This document shows, one piece after another, positions 14,360-24,062 of a stretch of 53,781 bases of DNA. The number at the start of each line of letters is the position of its first letter. Position 1 is the first letter of the stretch. The stretch covers positions 1-53,781 of the IMG/VR virus record IMGVR_UViG_3300048904_000089. The stretch is one strand, 5' to 3'. Made by a program: the position numbers and the translations under genes. The notes beneath the pieces were generated by a model. The model made no database searches. It was not told where the DNA came from and saw only the letters and a list, made by a program, of their open reading frames with translations. The DNA comes from a virus.

Positions 14360-15053
14360 TATGCTCTCTCCAGATGCGCCCCAATACGGTCAGGCAATTT
14401 TTGTTTAACGACCATCGCATGCCAATCAGGCTGTCCAGTCGAGAGATGAGGGCGTCGTCTAACTTGGCGCCTCGCGTTACATGATAGCTAATTGCTGGCA
14501 GGCTTGAAACCTTGCGCCGAACTAGACGACCACCGGAGAACTTGTAAAGGAATCCGTTTGCATATAGTGAATATCCACCATCTGGGCCATACAGGCCAGA
14601 CATGGATATCAGAAAGTCTTGGGTGTTGCTGGGGATATGGCGGACGCAGAAGAGTCGGCCGTGCTCAAGATAGTCAGACGGCTGCGTATATGAGCGCCAC
14701 CAGTAGAAGCTGAATGCCGCGACAGCTCCAGCGCCCTGAATGATCAGCGCAGACATTGGCGACGGGAAATGCCAGATGTACCAGGTGGCACAGACAATTG
14801 CGTCGGAAATGTAATAGCCGCACAAGGCGGCTATCAGGCATTTGAGGCGGAGCATGCGCCACGGGGTTAGCGCGGCACAGAGACCCAGTGCGGCAGACAT
14901 GCCGACAGCTCGCAGCACATCATTCGCATACCAGACAAAACTACTCTCCTGATCCGGCAAGGCCGCCAGAAGGTGTCGGCTGCCCAAGGCCGCCAGCACG
15001 ACCAGTAACAGGGCTTTTACCGCCAGATTTTGGCTTTGCTGTGGGTTTCGCAA
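14343..15053 (-). CDS. Multi-pass membrane protein with soluble C-terminal domain
   Basis: 236 residues. About 110 N-terminal residues contain four or five transmembrane segments; the C-terminal half is soluble. The late segment MRWSLNKNCLTVLGRIW with a preceding YHVTRG weakly recalls papain-like (YiiX/NlpC-type) folds with a catalytic Cys, but I would not assign it. It overlaps the lysis genes downstream and a Lys/Pro-rich small ORF upstream in another frame. Such genes between tail fibre and lysis are sometimes envelope or superinfection-exclusion proteins. Confidence 0.6.
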   Translation of the reverse strand: MRNPQQSQNLAVKALLLVVLAALGSRHLLAALPDQESSFVWYANDVLRAVGMSAALGLCAALTPWRMLRLKCLIAALCGYYISDAIVCATWYIWHFPSPMSALIIQGAGAVAAFSFYWWRSYTQPSDYLEHGRLFCVRHIPSNTQDFLISMSGLYGPDGGYSLYANGFLYKFSGGRLVRRKVSSLPAISYHVTRGAKLDDALISRLDSLIGMRWSLNKNCLTVLGRIWREHSGRAY

Positions 15054-15084
15054 TTGGCTTGCTCGCGGGTTTTTTGGCTGCCAT
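14941..15084 (-). CDS. Lys/Pro-rich small protein nested over the membrane-protein start
   Basis: 47 residues (MAAKKPASKPIAKPTAKPKS..., ending in Gly-rich GGLAGSGE), with AAAGGA about 7-9 bases upstream of its ATG. It overlaps most of the first 113 bases of the membrane protein gene (start 15053) in another frame. Similar Lys/Pro-rich phage mini-proteins are common just after tail fibre genes, but their role is unknown. The good ribosome-binding sequence is the main support. Confidence 0.6.
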   Translation of the reverse strand: MAAKKPASKPIAKPTAKPKSGGKSPVTGRAGGLGQPTPSGGLAGSGE

Positions 15085-15108
15085 TACTATACATCCTTTT
15101 GATAGTGG

Positions 15109-15528
15109 TTATTTGGTTGGCGCTTCAGGCCAGACGATTGTTTGCGGGAACCCCGGCTGATCCGGTATAGCTACTAGGGCTTCTGCGTAGGCATCAAGCT
15201 CTTCCACTTTGCCCTTGGCGTAGGCCTCCTGATCCGGCGTTGAGGCCATGCGTAGCGCCCTAAGTGCCATCATTATTCCTGGATCATACGTTGTTTTAAG
15301 GAGTTGATCCCTTTCACCTCTGGCTGATGCCGCCAGCTCTTCATAAGTTGGCGGATCTGGCTCCGGAGAAATAAATTGACCATTAACATATTTCCAGCCG
15401 ATGCTGGCCATATCGGTTTGCACGGTGATAAACCCTTCAGGATCTACCCATCCGGAATTTTCCTCCAGAACAATAAGATTTACGACCAGCCCGCTGGATA
15501 ACTCAATTAGCGCGTAGTTGCTTTCCAT
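15109..15528 (-). CDS. Tail fibre assembly chaperone-like protein
   Basis: 139 residues from ATG 15528, which overlaps the fibre stop as TAATG. A beta-rich N-terminus (NYALIELSSGLVVNLIVLEE), then YEELAASARGERDQLL and a helical C-terminus ending IVWPEAP: the pattern of short phage tail-fibre chaperones such as DUF4376/gpU-like proteins. It probably helps fold or cap the fibre encoded just before it. Confidence 0.75.
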   Translation of the reverse strand: MESNYALIELSSGLVVNLIVLEENSGWVDPEGFITVQTDMASIGWKYVNGQFISPEPDPPTYEELAASARGERDQLLKTTYDPGIMMALRALRMASTPDQEAYAKGKVEELDAYAEALVAIPDQPGFPQTIVWPEAPTK

Positions 15529-16658
15529 TATGCATACTCCATCACGATAACAATCCCGCCGCTGCCTGCGCCACCGGACACTGCCGGAGATGAGGCGAAA
15601 GCGCATGCACCAGACCCGCCGGCTCCCCGCCCGCTACCAGGGTTACCTGGTGCGTTAGCCGAATGCACGCCGCCGCCGCCAAATACAGAACTTGTCCCGG
15701 CTCCGCCAACGCCGCTTGTGCTTGTGTATAAAAATCCATAGCCACCCTCGGCGCTTGGTGATGACACTACATTCCCTCCGGTTGGGGCTGCACTTGGCTG
15801 GCCGCCAAGCTGGCCAACGGTCGGGAACACCGACACGGAAACCCCTACTGTGCCGCCGAGGCCGCCAGGGCAGCTTATGAGGCCGCCGAATGCACTAGCT
15901 CCGCCGGCCGCGCCAGTAACGCCAGCTCCTACGCCGCCGCCACCACCGACCGTAACTGACTGACTCGTAGAGTTCGCGTACCATCCCTCAGCATAGCTCC
16001 CGGCAGAACCACCGCCTCCGGAAGCGGATTGAGATGCGTTAGTTACCGGCGTGCCACCACCACCGCCGCCGCCAGCAAGAACCCTCAAGAATACCCTGGT
16101 TGTTCCTGGGGTCGGCGTATATGTTCCGCTAGATGTAAAGGTCTGAATGTTAATAAGTCTACCGCTTGATGACCACGGCATCAGCACCCATGATCCAGCA
16201 CCAATAGATGAGTCGTATCTGAGCTGTACATATGTCTGGCTGATGGCGCCGGCTGATAGCGCACTGCCAAACTGATCGACGATGTTTTTCGCTCCTAGCA
16301 ATGTGCCTGTCGTCTGCCCTATGTTAAGCGTCGAGGCCCCGCTATTTGCGTTGGCTGGTTTGAATAAAACTATAGTGCCATTCATTTCCGAATATGTGCT
16401 CGGAAGCATGACCCCCAGCGATCCGGATGCGGGAGTTAAAACATAAGAGTTTGCCGCACCGCTGTCTTGGAAGGTACTTGATTTTACTCCGTGCAAAAAC
16501 AGCGATGTAGCCAACTGTGATGTTGATGCGCCACTGAGTGACTGTCCTGATCTAAGTACAGCTGTCTCGTTCTCTGTTGCCAGGTTATTAAATTCTGCTG
16601 CCGATAGCTGACCGCCAGGTGGTGGAGAGTTATCCGCCTTTGTGCCGAAATCCTGCAT
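15528..16658 (-). CDS. Tail fibre with glycine-rich receptor-binding tip
   Basis: 376 residues. The N-terminus (MQDFGTKADNSPPPGGQLSA...EFNNLATE) is the attachment region. After residue about 190 the protein becomes extremely Gly/Ser-rich with repeated GGGGGGG and GGAGS blocks and ends in GGIVIVMEY, the mark of glycine-rich adhesin domains folded as packed polyglycine-II helices (as in gp38 or gp53-like tips). It is the likely host-range determinant. Confidence 0.85.
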   Translation of the reverse strand: MQDFGTKADNSPPPGGQLSAAEFNNLATENETAVLRSGQSLSGASTSQLATSLFLHGVKSSTFQDSGAANSYVLTPASGSLGVMLPSTYSEMNGTIVLFKPANANSGASTLNIGQTTGTLLGAKNIVDQFGSALSAGAISQTYVQLRYDSSIGAGSWVLMPWSSSGRLINIQTFTSSGTYTPTPGTTRVFLRVLAGGGGGGGTPVTNASQSASGGGGSAGSYAEGWYANSTSQSVTVGGGGGVGAGVTGAAGGASAFGGLISCPGGLGGTVGVSVSVFPTVGQLGGQPSAAPTGGNVVSSPSAEGGYGFLYTSTSGVGGAGTSSVFGGGGVHSANAPGNPGSGRGAGGSGACAFASSPAVSGGAGSGGIVIVMEYA

Positions 16659-16667
16659 TTTATGGCC

Positions 16668-17258
16668 TCACTGGAAAATAATTAATACGTTGGCTGGGGC
16701 GATCTGCTCAAAAACGCATCGAATTATATTATCGCCGGTCGATACGAAATTGAACGGAAACAAATACGGGAAACCGCCAATTGCGTCGTTAAATTTTACA
16801 TACAGCTTAAAGTAAGAATTGCCACTAGAGAAGGGTATCGGAAAGTCTAGCGGGAATAGCTCGATCTCTGCGCCGGGGGTTACCGTGACGCTTAGTCCGG
16901 CAAGCTGAAATGCCAGGTTTTCATAATCTGCTTTTGTGACAAACGGGATCTTGCGCAGCCGTAGAATTACCGCATTGCGTCGATCCTCAAGGGATGCCAT
17001 CTGGCCTATACATTCCTCCGGGAGTCCGCATGAAGCCTCCCAGTCTGGTAGCAACTGATCGCTGAGGTTGATATCAAACTCTCGCGAAAGGGTCTCAATC
17101 TGGATTTGTATTTCTCTGAACTCTGCGGCGCAGGCACTTACCACGGCATACATATTTGTACCGGTAATGCTTTTTGCCTGCCAGGCGCGACCATCTGGAA
17201 TGGTAGAGGCCAACTGCCTTGTCGCCTCTTCAATTGAGGCAGCCTCAAACTTCATCAT
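16668..17258 (-). CDS. Baseplate wedge protein, Mu gp48-like (DUF2313)
   Basis: 196 residues. LPDGRAW-like TIPDGRAWQAK near residue 20, DLSREFDINLSDQLLPDWEASCGLPEE and LEDRRNAVILRLR are the DUF2313/YmfQ hallmarks. It connects the baseplate J protein to the tail fibre. ATGA overlap with the gp47-like gene. Confidence 0.88.
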   Translation of the reverse strand: MMKFEAASIEEATRQLASTIPDGRAWQAKSITGTNMYAVVSACAAEFREIQIQIETLSREFDINLSDQLLPDWEASCGLPEECIGQMASLEDRRNAVILRLRKIPFVTKADYENLAFQLAGLSVTVTPGAEIELFPLDFPIPFSSGNSYFKLYVKFNDAIGGFPYLFPFNFVSTGDNIIRCVFEQIAPANVLIIFQ

Positions 17259-18604
17259 GGGAATGTCACCGCGCCAAGAACTGGTATGCTGCCGTCAGCA
17301 ACAACAATCGCTGCGACTGGAGAACTTAGTGTAAATGACTGCAGGCGCTCGCCTGTCACAATGTCTCGGGTATTCTGGATGGCCCCTTGATAGCTTGGCG
17401 CCGGGATATCCTCTTCAAATGTCACGCTATCCTGGAAGAAGGCTGTCAACTGATTTCTGATTGAGGTCTTCATCGTTTCAGTGTTTGGAAGGATCGCCGA
17501 GAAAGTGAAGTTAACTACCTGTGCTACTGGCGCCAAAACAAACACATCATCTGCGCGCGTATGAGCTGGCAGTCTCCCTTTGGTGATAATCGCCGTCTTT
17601 GTCTGATCAAGAACGCTCTGCGTTGGGATGATATTTGCGTCATCGTCGCGCACGATAATGACTACCACTTGCCCAGCGGCGGGGCTGTATGACGGCAACC
17701 CTTGCGTCCCGCTACCTAGAGCAGTTACCGGGCGCTTAACAAATACCCGCGTGTTACCAGGAATGGTGCGCGCCGCGATCTTGATTTGATCCTCGGTAAA
17801 CACGCCACTGATGTTCGAGCGGCTCTCAATGATGCGGTCGCGGTAATCGTCGTTACTCTCGATGTCCGCGCCGCCGCCAATGCCACCAAACTGCACATAC
17901 GCCAAAGATGACGCGCCAGCCACTGCGGCATTCATCGTCGCGCCGGCAATCAGGTTTGTTCCTGGCCCGGTAGTTGTGGCTTGAACGCTCAGCGTGGCAA
18001 AGCTACTCGTCTCGGTAATCGATCCGGTTGCCGGCGTGGCTGGCGAACCTGCTACCTGATAAGTGAAGGTATTTGCGCCGGTCACAGTAACCATTGCCGA
18101 TACGTTGTAGGCAGTTTGCACGGCTCCGCTGATGGTCACGGTCATGCCAGTTGCAAGCCGGTGCGGAACCGCAGTTATTGCTGTGGCGGTAGTGCCTGAG
18201 CGCGTCAGGGACGAAAGCAGTAGCGCGACAACCTCAACGGCCGCCGGAGTGATTACAGAGTAGACAACGTTGTTTGAGCCAGTAAATTGCTCGCCAGCAT
18301 TGATCAGTGTGGCGACAGTTCCATTAAGACTTACGAGACCGCTTGCGCCGGTAGCTGGATTGCGCGGCAGGTCTTCATAGCCTCCCCACCGATCAAGGAA
18401 TTCATCAGTCGCGGTCTGCGGAAACATTTCCTGCTCAAGGTCGCGCACCAAGAATCCCATGGCATGAGCCATCGCACCACAGCCGTCGATAAAGCCGCGC
18501 GACCACGAACCGAAAACGGTAGGGTCAACGTTTGGCAGCTGTCGGCGAAACTCAGCGCGAGCCGTCTCAATCAACTGCTCAAGTGTTGGGTATGACAGAG
18601 GCAT
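17255..18604 (-). CDS. Baseplate J-like protein, Mu gp47-like
   Basis: 449 residues, normal length for the family. The N-terminal SYPTLEQLIETARAEFRRQLPNVDPTVFGSW, a central EQFTGSNNVVYSV, then the FGGIGGGADIESNDDYRDRI motif identify baseplate J (PF04865). A threonine/alanine-rich inserted beta domain occupies about 125-220. It forms the wedge ring that holds the fibres. Confidence 0.92.
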   Translation of the reverse strand: MPLSYPTLEQLIETARAEFRRQLPNVDPTVFGSWSRGFIDGCGAMAHAMGFLVRDLEQEMFPQTATDEFLDRWGGYEDLPRNPATGASGLVSLNGTVATLINAGEQFTGSNNVVYSVITPAAVEVVALLLSSLTRSGTTATAITAVPHRLATGMTVTISGAVQTAYNVSAMVTVTGANTFTYQVAGSPATPATGSITETSSFATLSVQATTTGPGTNLIAGATMNAAVAGASSLAYVQFGGIGGGADIESNDDYRDRIIESRSNISGVFTEDQIKIAARTIPGNTRVFVKRPVTALGSGTQGLPSYSPAAGQVVVIIVRDDDANIIPTQSVLDQTKTAIITKGRLPAHTRADDVFVLAPVAQVVNFTFSAILPNTETMKTSIRNQLTAFFQDSVTFEEDIPAPSYQGAIQNTRDIVTGERLQSFTLSSPVAAIVVADGSIPVLGAVTFP

Positions 18605-19040
18605 CCGTCGCTCTCCAAAGGGTCTGATAGCGGCTGACGACGTTTGAGGTGTCAGTGATCTGAATGTTAATCATGAATCCAGTGCTTGCGGTTTGCGTGA
18701 CGTCAACAAATACGTTTAGTGCCACGCCATCATCGATCATCCATTGGAATGCATCTTGGGCGGCAAGCCTGGCGACGTTGAGCCGTTCCTGCGTAATTCT
18801 GGATTGGTCAAGAATCCACAGGATGGAGCCAAGTTGGCGCATCGTTGCGGCGGTCATTAGGTTGCCGATCCAGCCTCGACGATAGCGCGGCTCGGAAACT
18901 AGCGCGGCAGGAGCGCGGGCATCAGTGAATAGCGAGACCGGAATTGCAGTTTCGAATCCGCCAGCCGAAGCGAACTCATTGCCTTCAATTACGAAGTCGT
19001 AGAGACCGTCACTGTTTGCGCGGATCAGGATGTCCTGCAT
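18579..19040 (-). CDS. Baseplate protein, Mu gp46-like
   Basis: 153 residues matching the GP46 family: GFETAIPVSLFTDARA, YRRGWIGN and QLGSILWILDQSRITQE in the usual order. Sheath initiator or wedge component, corresponding to gp25 of T4. Overlaps the gp47-like gene by 26 bases. Confidence 0.88.
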   Translation of the reverse strand: MQDILIRANSDGLYDFVIEGNEFASAGGFETAIPVSLFTDARAPAALVSEPRYRRGWIGNLMTAATMRQLGSILWILDQSRITQERLNVARLAAQDAFQWMIDDGVALNVFVDVTQTASTGFMINIQITDTSNVVSRYQTLWRATDASVIPNT

Positions 19041-19049
19041 TTGGCACCG

Positions 19050-19562
19050 TTAAACCGTGATAAATTGGTGGGCCGTAACAACTCCAGTTGTAGTGATGTT
19101 TCCGGCCGGATCAATGATAACGCCATTTGCATTTATTTGCGCGGCAGTTGCTGTTAGGTTGCCAGTAATCGCCGCTGTGACATTACCACTAACCGTCGCT
19201 GTCACATTGCCAGTGATATTTGCTATTAAATTTCCCGCCGCCGTGAAGACTTCAATGTCACCATTTTCTCGGAACATCACATAGGAACCGGTCAGATAAT
19301 TGGCAATACCAACTTCACCAGATGCCGTATCGCGGACGGGTCGCAGGTTTGGGTGATCCGCCAGTCCAATGCATGCAGACTCCTGGCCGTTCTGCGGCAA
19401 CAGTAGAACTTGAGAGCCGGTCGGTGGATTGGATATCAGTCCGTAAATACTTGCCAGTTGGATTGGCTGGCTCTCGCGCCCAAGCCAGGACGCCTCTCCT
19501 CGACGTGTTCCACCACTGTCCGTGACCGACTCCAGCACGCCGACCTTTAATGTGTCCGTCAT
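19050..19562 (-). CDS. Baseplate spike/assembly protein, Mu gp45-like
   Basis: 170 residues from ATG 19562 (GCGGGG 6 bases upstream, ATGA overlap with the previous stop). An OB-like N-terminus, then TASGEVGIANYLTGSYVMFRENGDIEV and a C-terminal row of repeated NITGNVTATVSG-type strands that form a beta-helical needle. This is the membrane-piercing spike of Mu-type tails. Confidence 0.88.
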   Translation of the reverse strand: MTDTLKVGVLESVTDSGGTRRGEASWLGRESQPIQLASIYGLISNPPTGSQVLLLPQNGQESACIGLADHPNLRPVRDTASGEVGIANYLTGSYVMFRENGDIEVFTAAGNLIANITGNVTATVSGNVTAAITGNLTATAAQINANGVIIDPAGNITTTGVVTAHQFITV

Positions 19563-20656
19563 AGGAACCCCGCAAATGGATCTTCTTTGCTTTTGCGCCG
19601 AGTCTTGCGGCTTGGCTTGGCCTTGGCGCGGTAGGCATCTGCAGGCCCGCAACCAATAGTTGTTATTGAGCCACTGGATAGATCGACAGTCGTGGAGGTG
19701 GCAAATATTAGCAGCTCGCCGCGCACGCCATTGTAATCATCGAATACATCCGCGAGAAAACCAATATCCCAAGGTCTGCCGCTTACCTGGGCATCACCGT
19801 AGACCGTAGCTGTGTAGGTAAGGCCCTTGGCACGTCGTAGGTTTGATTCCTCAGCTGCGCGCTCAGAGCCTTCGCCAGAGGTCATGGTCTGTTCGCCCTT
19901 GATTTCAAGGTAGCGCGTAGTCCTGATTTCCGGGTCAATTGCTGTGCCAGTAACCGAGACGGACTTCTTATCGTAACCGGCAAGCGGGTCTGCCGCTGTA
20001 TTAGCTTGTGTCCTGACCACATACTTGTTGAAGCGCCGACTCAGGTCTACCTCAAGCTCCGCTGTCTTGACGTTGTTGTTCTGGCCGTCATGGCGGTGCA
20101 ATAGCTGCGTGCCGACCTTTTGCCCGAGAGGCTTGTAGATCACTAGGTCGCCATTGCCGTCAGTGATCAGATATACCTGGCGCTTCCTGGCGAAGGAAAC
20201 CAGAAAGTCCATACATCCTTGCCCGCTCTCGGCTGCCTGCAGATCTTTACCGCTGAAACTTTCAATGCCACCAGTCGCGTCAATTACTTTGATGCTGGCA
20301 CCTAACGCAGAAATGATCTTTTCGGCCATAGTCTTGAGGCTGATTGGCCCTTTCATGGACTTGACGGCATCCGGCACGGAGCTGTCTATCAGATCAGAAA
20401 CCTTGTCGCGACCGGCAACCATCAGGGTGTGGCCGTTGACATCGCCGCTTGCGGTGATCTTGTCGACGAAACCATTGATCACTGAGATGCCGTTGACCAA
20501 AAACTGCACGCGGTCGCCAGCGCGCAAGGGAAATGTCTGATTGAATGGGTTGCTGCTGGTGATCGAAAACTGCCCGCAGTTATTGTCTAGCGACCTGTTG
20601 TAGGTCGCCGTCTCCCACAGAGTGTAGGAGATTCCGTTGTGCCTGATCTCAAGCAT
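19559..20656 (-). CDS. Baseplate hub protein, Mu gp44 (P)-like
   Basis: 365 residues. YNRSLDNNCGQFSITSSNPF and PLRAGDRVQFLVNGISVINGFVDK open a gpD/gpP-type hub; the C-terminus ends in a very basic KAKPSRKTRRKSKEDP tail. The hub trimer carries the spike and ends the tail tube. Position between N and gp45 is the same as in phage Mu. Confidence 0.88.
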   Translation of the reverse strand: MLEIRHNGISYTLWETATYNRSLDNNCGQFSITSSNPFNQTFPLRAGDRVQFLVNGISVINGFVDKITASGDVNGHTLMVAGRDKVSDLIDSSVPDAVKSMKGPISLKTMAEKIISALGASIKVIDATGGIESFSGKDLQAAESGQGCMDFLVSFARKRQVYLITDGNGDLVIYKPLGQKVGTQLLHRHDGQNNNVKTAELEVDLSRRFNKYVVRTQANTAADPLAGYDKKSVSVTGTAIDPEIRTTRYLEIKGEQTMTSGEGSERAAEESNLRRAKGLTYTATVYGDAQVSGRPWDIGFLADVFDDYNGVRGELLIFATSTTVDLSSGSITTIGCGPADAYRAKAKPSRKTRRKSKEDPFAGFL

Positions 20657-21995
20657 TGCCGCCCCTCAAAACCGTTAGCTGTCCAGACATCGCCATAGTG
20701 TTGTTGTCTTGGTTTAGTTGGCGAATCTGCCATGACCTGTCATCAAGGTCATTTGTCAGGGACTCAGCATACAGCAGATAGGTCAGCGTCGGCGCAGTTA
20801 GGCCGCCATTGATAATGATCTGAGATGTCAGCCATGCCGATTGGGACTTCTGGTCGAGCACGGCAAGCGCTCTGATGCGCAACTCAGCCATGGCCTCGCG
20901 CACCTCCCTGTTGGCGGGAATTGAGCCGACCTCCTGGGCATCAACCTGCATCATGAATGAGTAGACATCTTCCAGGTCGGTTCTTGTTGTCTGGATCTGG
21001 TCGATGGTCTGGTAGTCAGCGTTTGCTGCCTGCTCATATGCTACGACAAGCGCGGCAATCCTGTTTGACTCGACGATCTCCGTCCTCGCCTCGTTCCGGT
21101 CGATCCTATCGACGGTTGTTTCTGGCCACAGCGATATGCCAGAAACCGGAGAATTCGGTACTGAAGACGTAACCGGAGCAACCTTGGCGCCACTATCTAG
21201 GTCTGACTGAATCAGCGCGAAGTTGTTGCCGAAGTTTTTGGCGAAATCCAGCATGGAGCTGACAGCAGTTATCGTGTCCAGCCCCTCACTGATGATCTGC
21301 CACAGGCCTGGCGCATCCTCATCAATTCCAAAGAACTCCAGCGCCAGATTGATTGGATCGTTGAGCAGCCCGCCAGCGTTGCCGAGAAGGCTACGGATGG
21401 CGCCGGTCATCTCGCCAAGGCTCTGCGCGTTCAAAATAGTTGATACTGCCGAAAAGGTCTCGTTGGTGACAGAGGTAATATCCGACAGCATTGCGCCGAA
21501 GCCGAGGGAGTCGCTTGGCGCGCCGAAGATCCCGCCGAATGCGCCACCAATTGCTCCGCGTGCATTATCGCCGGCCGCAAAGACCGTCTCTGCTGTCGGT
21601 ACCGCCTCAATGATCCCGGCTACTGCGCGACTGGTAGCAAACTCAAGCTGAAACTCGATTTCGCCGACAGCAGTTTGCGACGCGCTCTTGCTGTACGGAA
21701 GCGCCCAGACAGTCCAGGCACCAAACGTCGGCATAACTAACCGGCCTGGCCCCGCTTCACGCAGCGCATTCTCTAGCGCCTGTGCACGCTCAAGCCAATC
21801 AAGGCCATGGACGAATGCGGTGATCGTGAAGCGTGGCGGTATCTCACCAAGGTCTTCGACGAAGCGCTCATCGCTATTGGGGAACTCATGCAGCGCAGTC
21901 TTGCGGCCACCACTTGGCAGCTCCTCGGATCTAACCGAGAAAACAACGCCCTTCCATGAGGCCTGTACGAGTCGCTGCAGGTAGGGATCTGTCAT
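20649..21995 (-). CDS. DNA circularisation protein N (tail protein, Mu gp43-like)
   Basis: 448 residues. The N-terminal domain (ASWKGVVFSVRSEELPSGGRKTALHEFPN...VEDLGEIPPRFTITAFVHG) is the DNA_circ_N family. In Mu-type phages this protein is a baseplate-hub component and was also linked to circularising injected DNA. Overlaps the neighbours by a few bases on both sides. Confidence 0.9.
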   Translation of the reverse strand: MTDPYLQRLVQASWKGVVFSVRSEELPSGGRKTALHEFPNSDERFVEDLGEIPPRFTITAFVHGLDWLERAQALENALREAGPGRLVMPTFGAWTVWALPYSKSASQTAVGEIEFQLEFATSRAVAGIIEAVPTAETVFAAGDNARGAIGGAFGGIFGAPSDSLGFGAMLSDITSVTNETFSAVSTILNAQSLGEMTGAIRSLLGNAGGLLNDPINLALEFFGIDEDAPGLWQIISEGLDTITAVSSMLDFAKNFGNNFALIQSDLDSGAKVAPVTSSVPNSPVSGISLWPETTVDRIDRNEARTEIVESNRIAALVVAYEQAANADYQTIDQIQTTRTDLEDVYSFMMQVDAQEVGSIPANREVREAMAELRIRALAVLDQKSQSAWLTSQIIINGGLTAPTLTYLLYAESLTNDLDDRSWQIRQLNQDNNTMAMSGQLTVLRGGNA

Positions 21996-24052
21996 TGTTT
22001 TTTCATCATCAAGAGATTGCTGCCAGTTGGGAGGCTTGGCTGCGAAACCTTGGCGTCAGTGCCTGGCTCTGCCTTGACGGTGATTGTACCGGTAACGGCC
22101 TGCTGTGGCGCCGCTTTGCCGGCGATCTTATCTAGGCTTAGCGCCGAATTGAGGTTAGGCGGCGTAAGCTTGTCGATATTCTGGCCGGCTCCAGCCATTA
22201 CGCCAGTCGTATGGAATCCAAGCCAGCCTGTAAGATCAGGAGCTGACGCCCCGGATATCCATTCCATAACCTTTAGCATGTCTTGCAGAAGCGATAGAGG
22301 AACTTCAATAGCTTTGCTGAGCATATCGAATTCCCGGGTCATTTCATTCATAAATGCATTTGTACCATCCTCTTTTGAGGAGAGATCACCGAATCTTTCT
22401 GCAAGTTTTTTAATGCTGTCTGCAATGGCATTAACGCTATCCGGGATAGGGCTGCCACTTGCAACGAGATTATCCCATTGCCATGCGATTAAAGCCGCTG
22501 CCCCTATTGCCAATAGCATTGGGGTTGAGAGCAGCGCTAAGGCCGCTCCGACAAAGCCAAATGCAGCACCTAGCGCCCACGCAACTGGAACTGCTAGCGT
22601 AATAGCTGCCACGGCCAGCGCAACCCCAGCGGCAAACTTGACGATGCCAGGATGCTCACGAACAAACTTGCGGATCTGCGGCGTAACCTCACGCAGGTAC
22701 TCGCCAAATTTCTTGATATCTGGAGCAAGACCTTCACCAATCGCAACCATGACGTTGGTTACGGCGTTCGACATATTCTTCCAAAGCATGGTCAGCGATT
22801 TAAGCTTGGATTGCATTTCGCGTTCCATGCTTCCTAATGCTTTAGAGTCTTTGGCCTTCTTCATGGTTTCTTCGAATAGCTCCATGTTCCCGGCAAGCTT
22901 TATCACAAAACGCCCAGCCTCAAGGCCGAATGCCTTGTTGATTGCGGCTATTCGCTGGGCCTCTGGCATGGCCGCATATTTCTTCATGACCGAGCGCAGC
23001 GTATCCTCTGGCGCCTTTAGCATCTTGGTCGCGATGGCGCTTGAGTTCATGAGCTTGCTCAGCATCATGTTCATGCCGGATGCGGCAAGTTCTGGAGAAG
23101 TTTCCAGCTGATCTGCGACGCCAGCAAATCCTGCGGCAACCTCCGGTGAAAGCTTCAGGGTTTTAAACTGCCCGGAAAGCCGCTCAAGAATGTTAATCAT
23201 CCGCTCGCCATCAGCAGATGTTGCATCTGCGACCAGGTTGGTAACATCCATCATCTTGGTAAGCTGGTCTATATTCAGCCCCATCTTGGCCTTGATCGAT
23301 CCGAGTGCGCGGCCAGCCTCATCCTCAAGAATCTCGAATGCAACGGCGGCATTCGCTGTCAGCTTGACGTACTTATCAAGGTCAGCATTATCGATACCGG
23401 TCTTCGACCCCTCAAAGGCCATGATCGACAGTTTGTCGGTGCTGATACCGATCTGCTCAGACAGCGACATGAAGCGCTCTTCAAACTTCTTCAGCTCTTC
23501 GGCGGGCAGGTTAGTGGCTCGGCCCATGTCGATCATGGCGTTTTCGACGGCAGCCGTATTCTTGAGGACTTTCGTTATGCCGATACTTGTGCCAATGCCA
23601 GTAAGGCCTGAAGCGGCAGCGCCGAAGCGAGAGAGTCTTTCTGCGCGCGTAACATGCGTGGCTGCAGGATGGCGCCCGCCAGGAACATTCGCACCAGGAA
23701 CGACGGCGCCACCAGGCCCTATGCCGGGAATGTTCGGATGAATACGGCTCATGCGATCAAGCTGCTCATTAAAGCCCTTGGCCTGAGTAGTCAGATGATC
23801 GAATGCGTTGTTGTTCTGGAGCGCCTTAAGCGAACCATTTAGGCGCTCGGAGCGATTGGATAGGCGGGTTATTGCGGTGCCAACTTTACCGCTGCTCGCA
23901 GTCATCTTCACCAGCGCGGCGTTGCTGACTGCGATAGCGGCTTTGTTTTCTTTCAGATAGCGCGTATGCGCACGAGTGGCGGCGATGATCTTCTGAATCG
24001 GGGCCGTGTACTTATCAATGAGCTGATAGGTGTATGCAATGTTGAACGCCAT
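21992..24052 (-). CDS. Tail tape measure protein
   Basis: 686 residues, mostly helical, with hydrophobic segments at about 473-535 (AAGVALAVAAITLAVPVAWA and following). N-terminal coiled coil, then the RAAT/SEQIG-type PhageMin_Tail core (TNLPAEELKKFEERFMSLS). At about 0.15 nm per residue it predicts a tail near 100 nm. Short for a tape measure but usual for Mu-like tails. A long ORF on the opposite strand here is a shadow. Confidence 0.9.
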   Translation of the reverse strand: MAFNIAYTYQLIDKYTAPIQKIIAATRAHTRYLKENKAAIAVSNAALVKMTASSGKVGTAITRLSNRSERLNGSLKALQNNNAFDHLTTQAKGFNEQLDRMSRIHPNIPGIGPGGAVVPGANVPGGRHPAATHVTRAERLSRFGAAASGLTGIGTSIGITKVLKNTAAVENAMIDMGRATNLPAEELKKFEERFMSLSEQIGISTDKLSIMAFEGSKTGIDNADLDKYVKLTANAAVAFEILEDEAGRALGSIKAKMGLNIDQLTKMMDVTNLVADATSADGERMINILERLSGQFKTLKLSPEVAAGFAGVADQLETSPELAASGMNMMLSKLMNSSAIATKMLKAPEDTLRSVMKKYAAMPEAQRIAAINKAFGLEAGRFVIKLAGNMELFEETMKKAKDSKALGSMEREMQSKLKSLTMLWKNMSNAVTNVMVAIGEGLAPDIKKFGEYLREVTPQIRKFVREHPGIVKFAAGVALAVAAITLAVPVAWALGAAFGFVGAALALLSTPMLLAIGAAALIAWQWDNLVASGSPIPDSVNAIADSIKKLAERFGDLSSKEDGTNAFMNEMTREFDMLSKAIEVPLSLLQDMLKVMEWISGASAPDLTGWLGFHTTGVMAGAGQNIDKLTPPNLNSALSLDKIAGKAAPQQAVTGTITVKAEPGTDAKVSQPSLPTGSNLLMMKKQ

Positions 24053-24062
24053 CAGCGGCCCC

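Noticed and set aside
14888-15160. 90-codon plus-strand frame
   Set aside because: Antisense to the membrane protein and Lys/Pro-rich mini-protein; no promoter or ribosome-binding sequence.
22017-23111. 364-codon plus-strand frame opposite the tape measure gene
   Set aside because: The tape measure frame has clear protein features and overlaps; this one is Ser/Ala-rich shadow with no ribosome-binding sequence.
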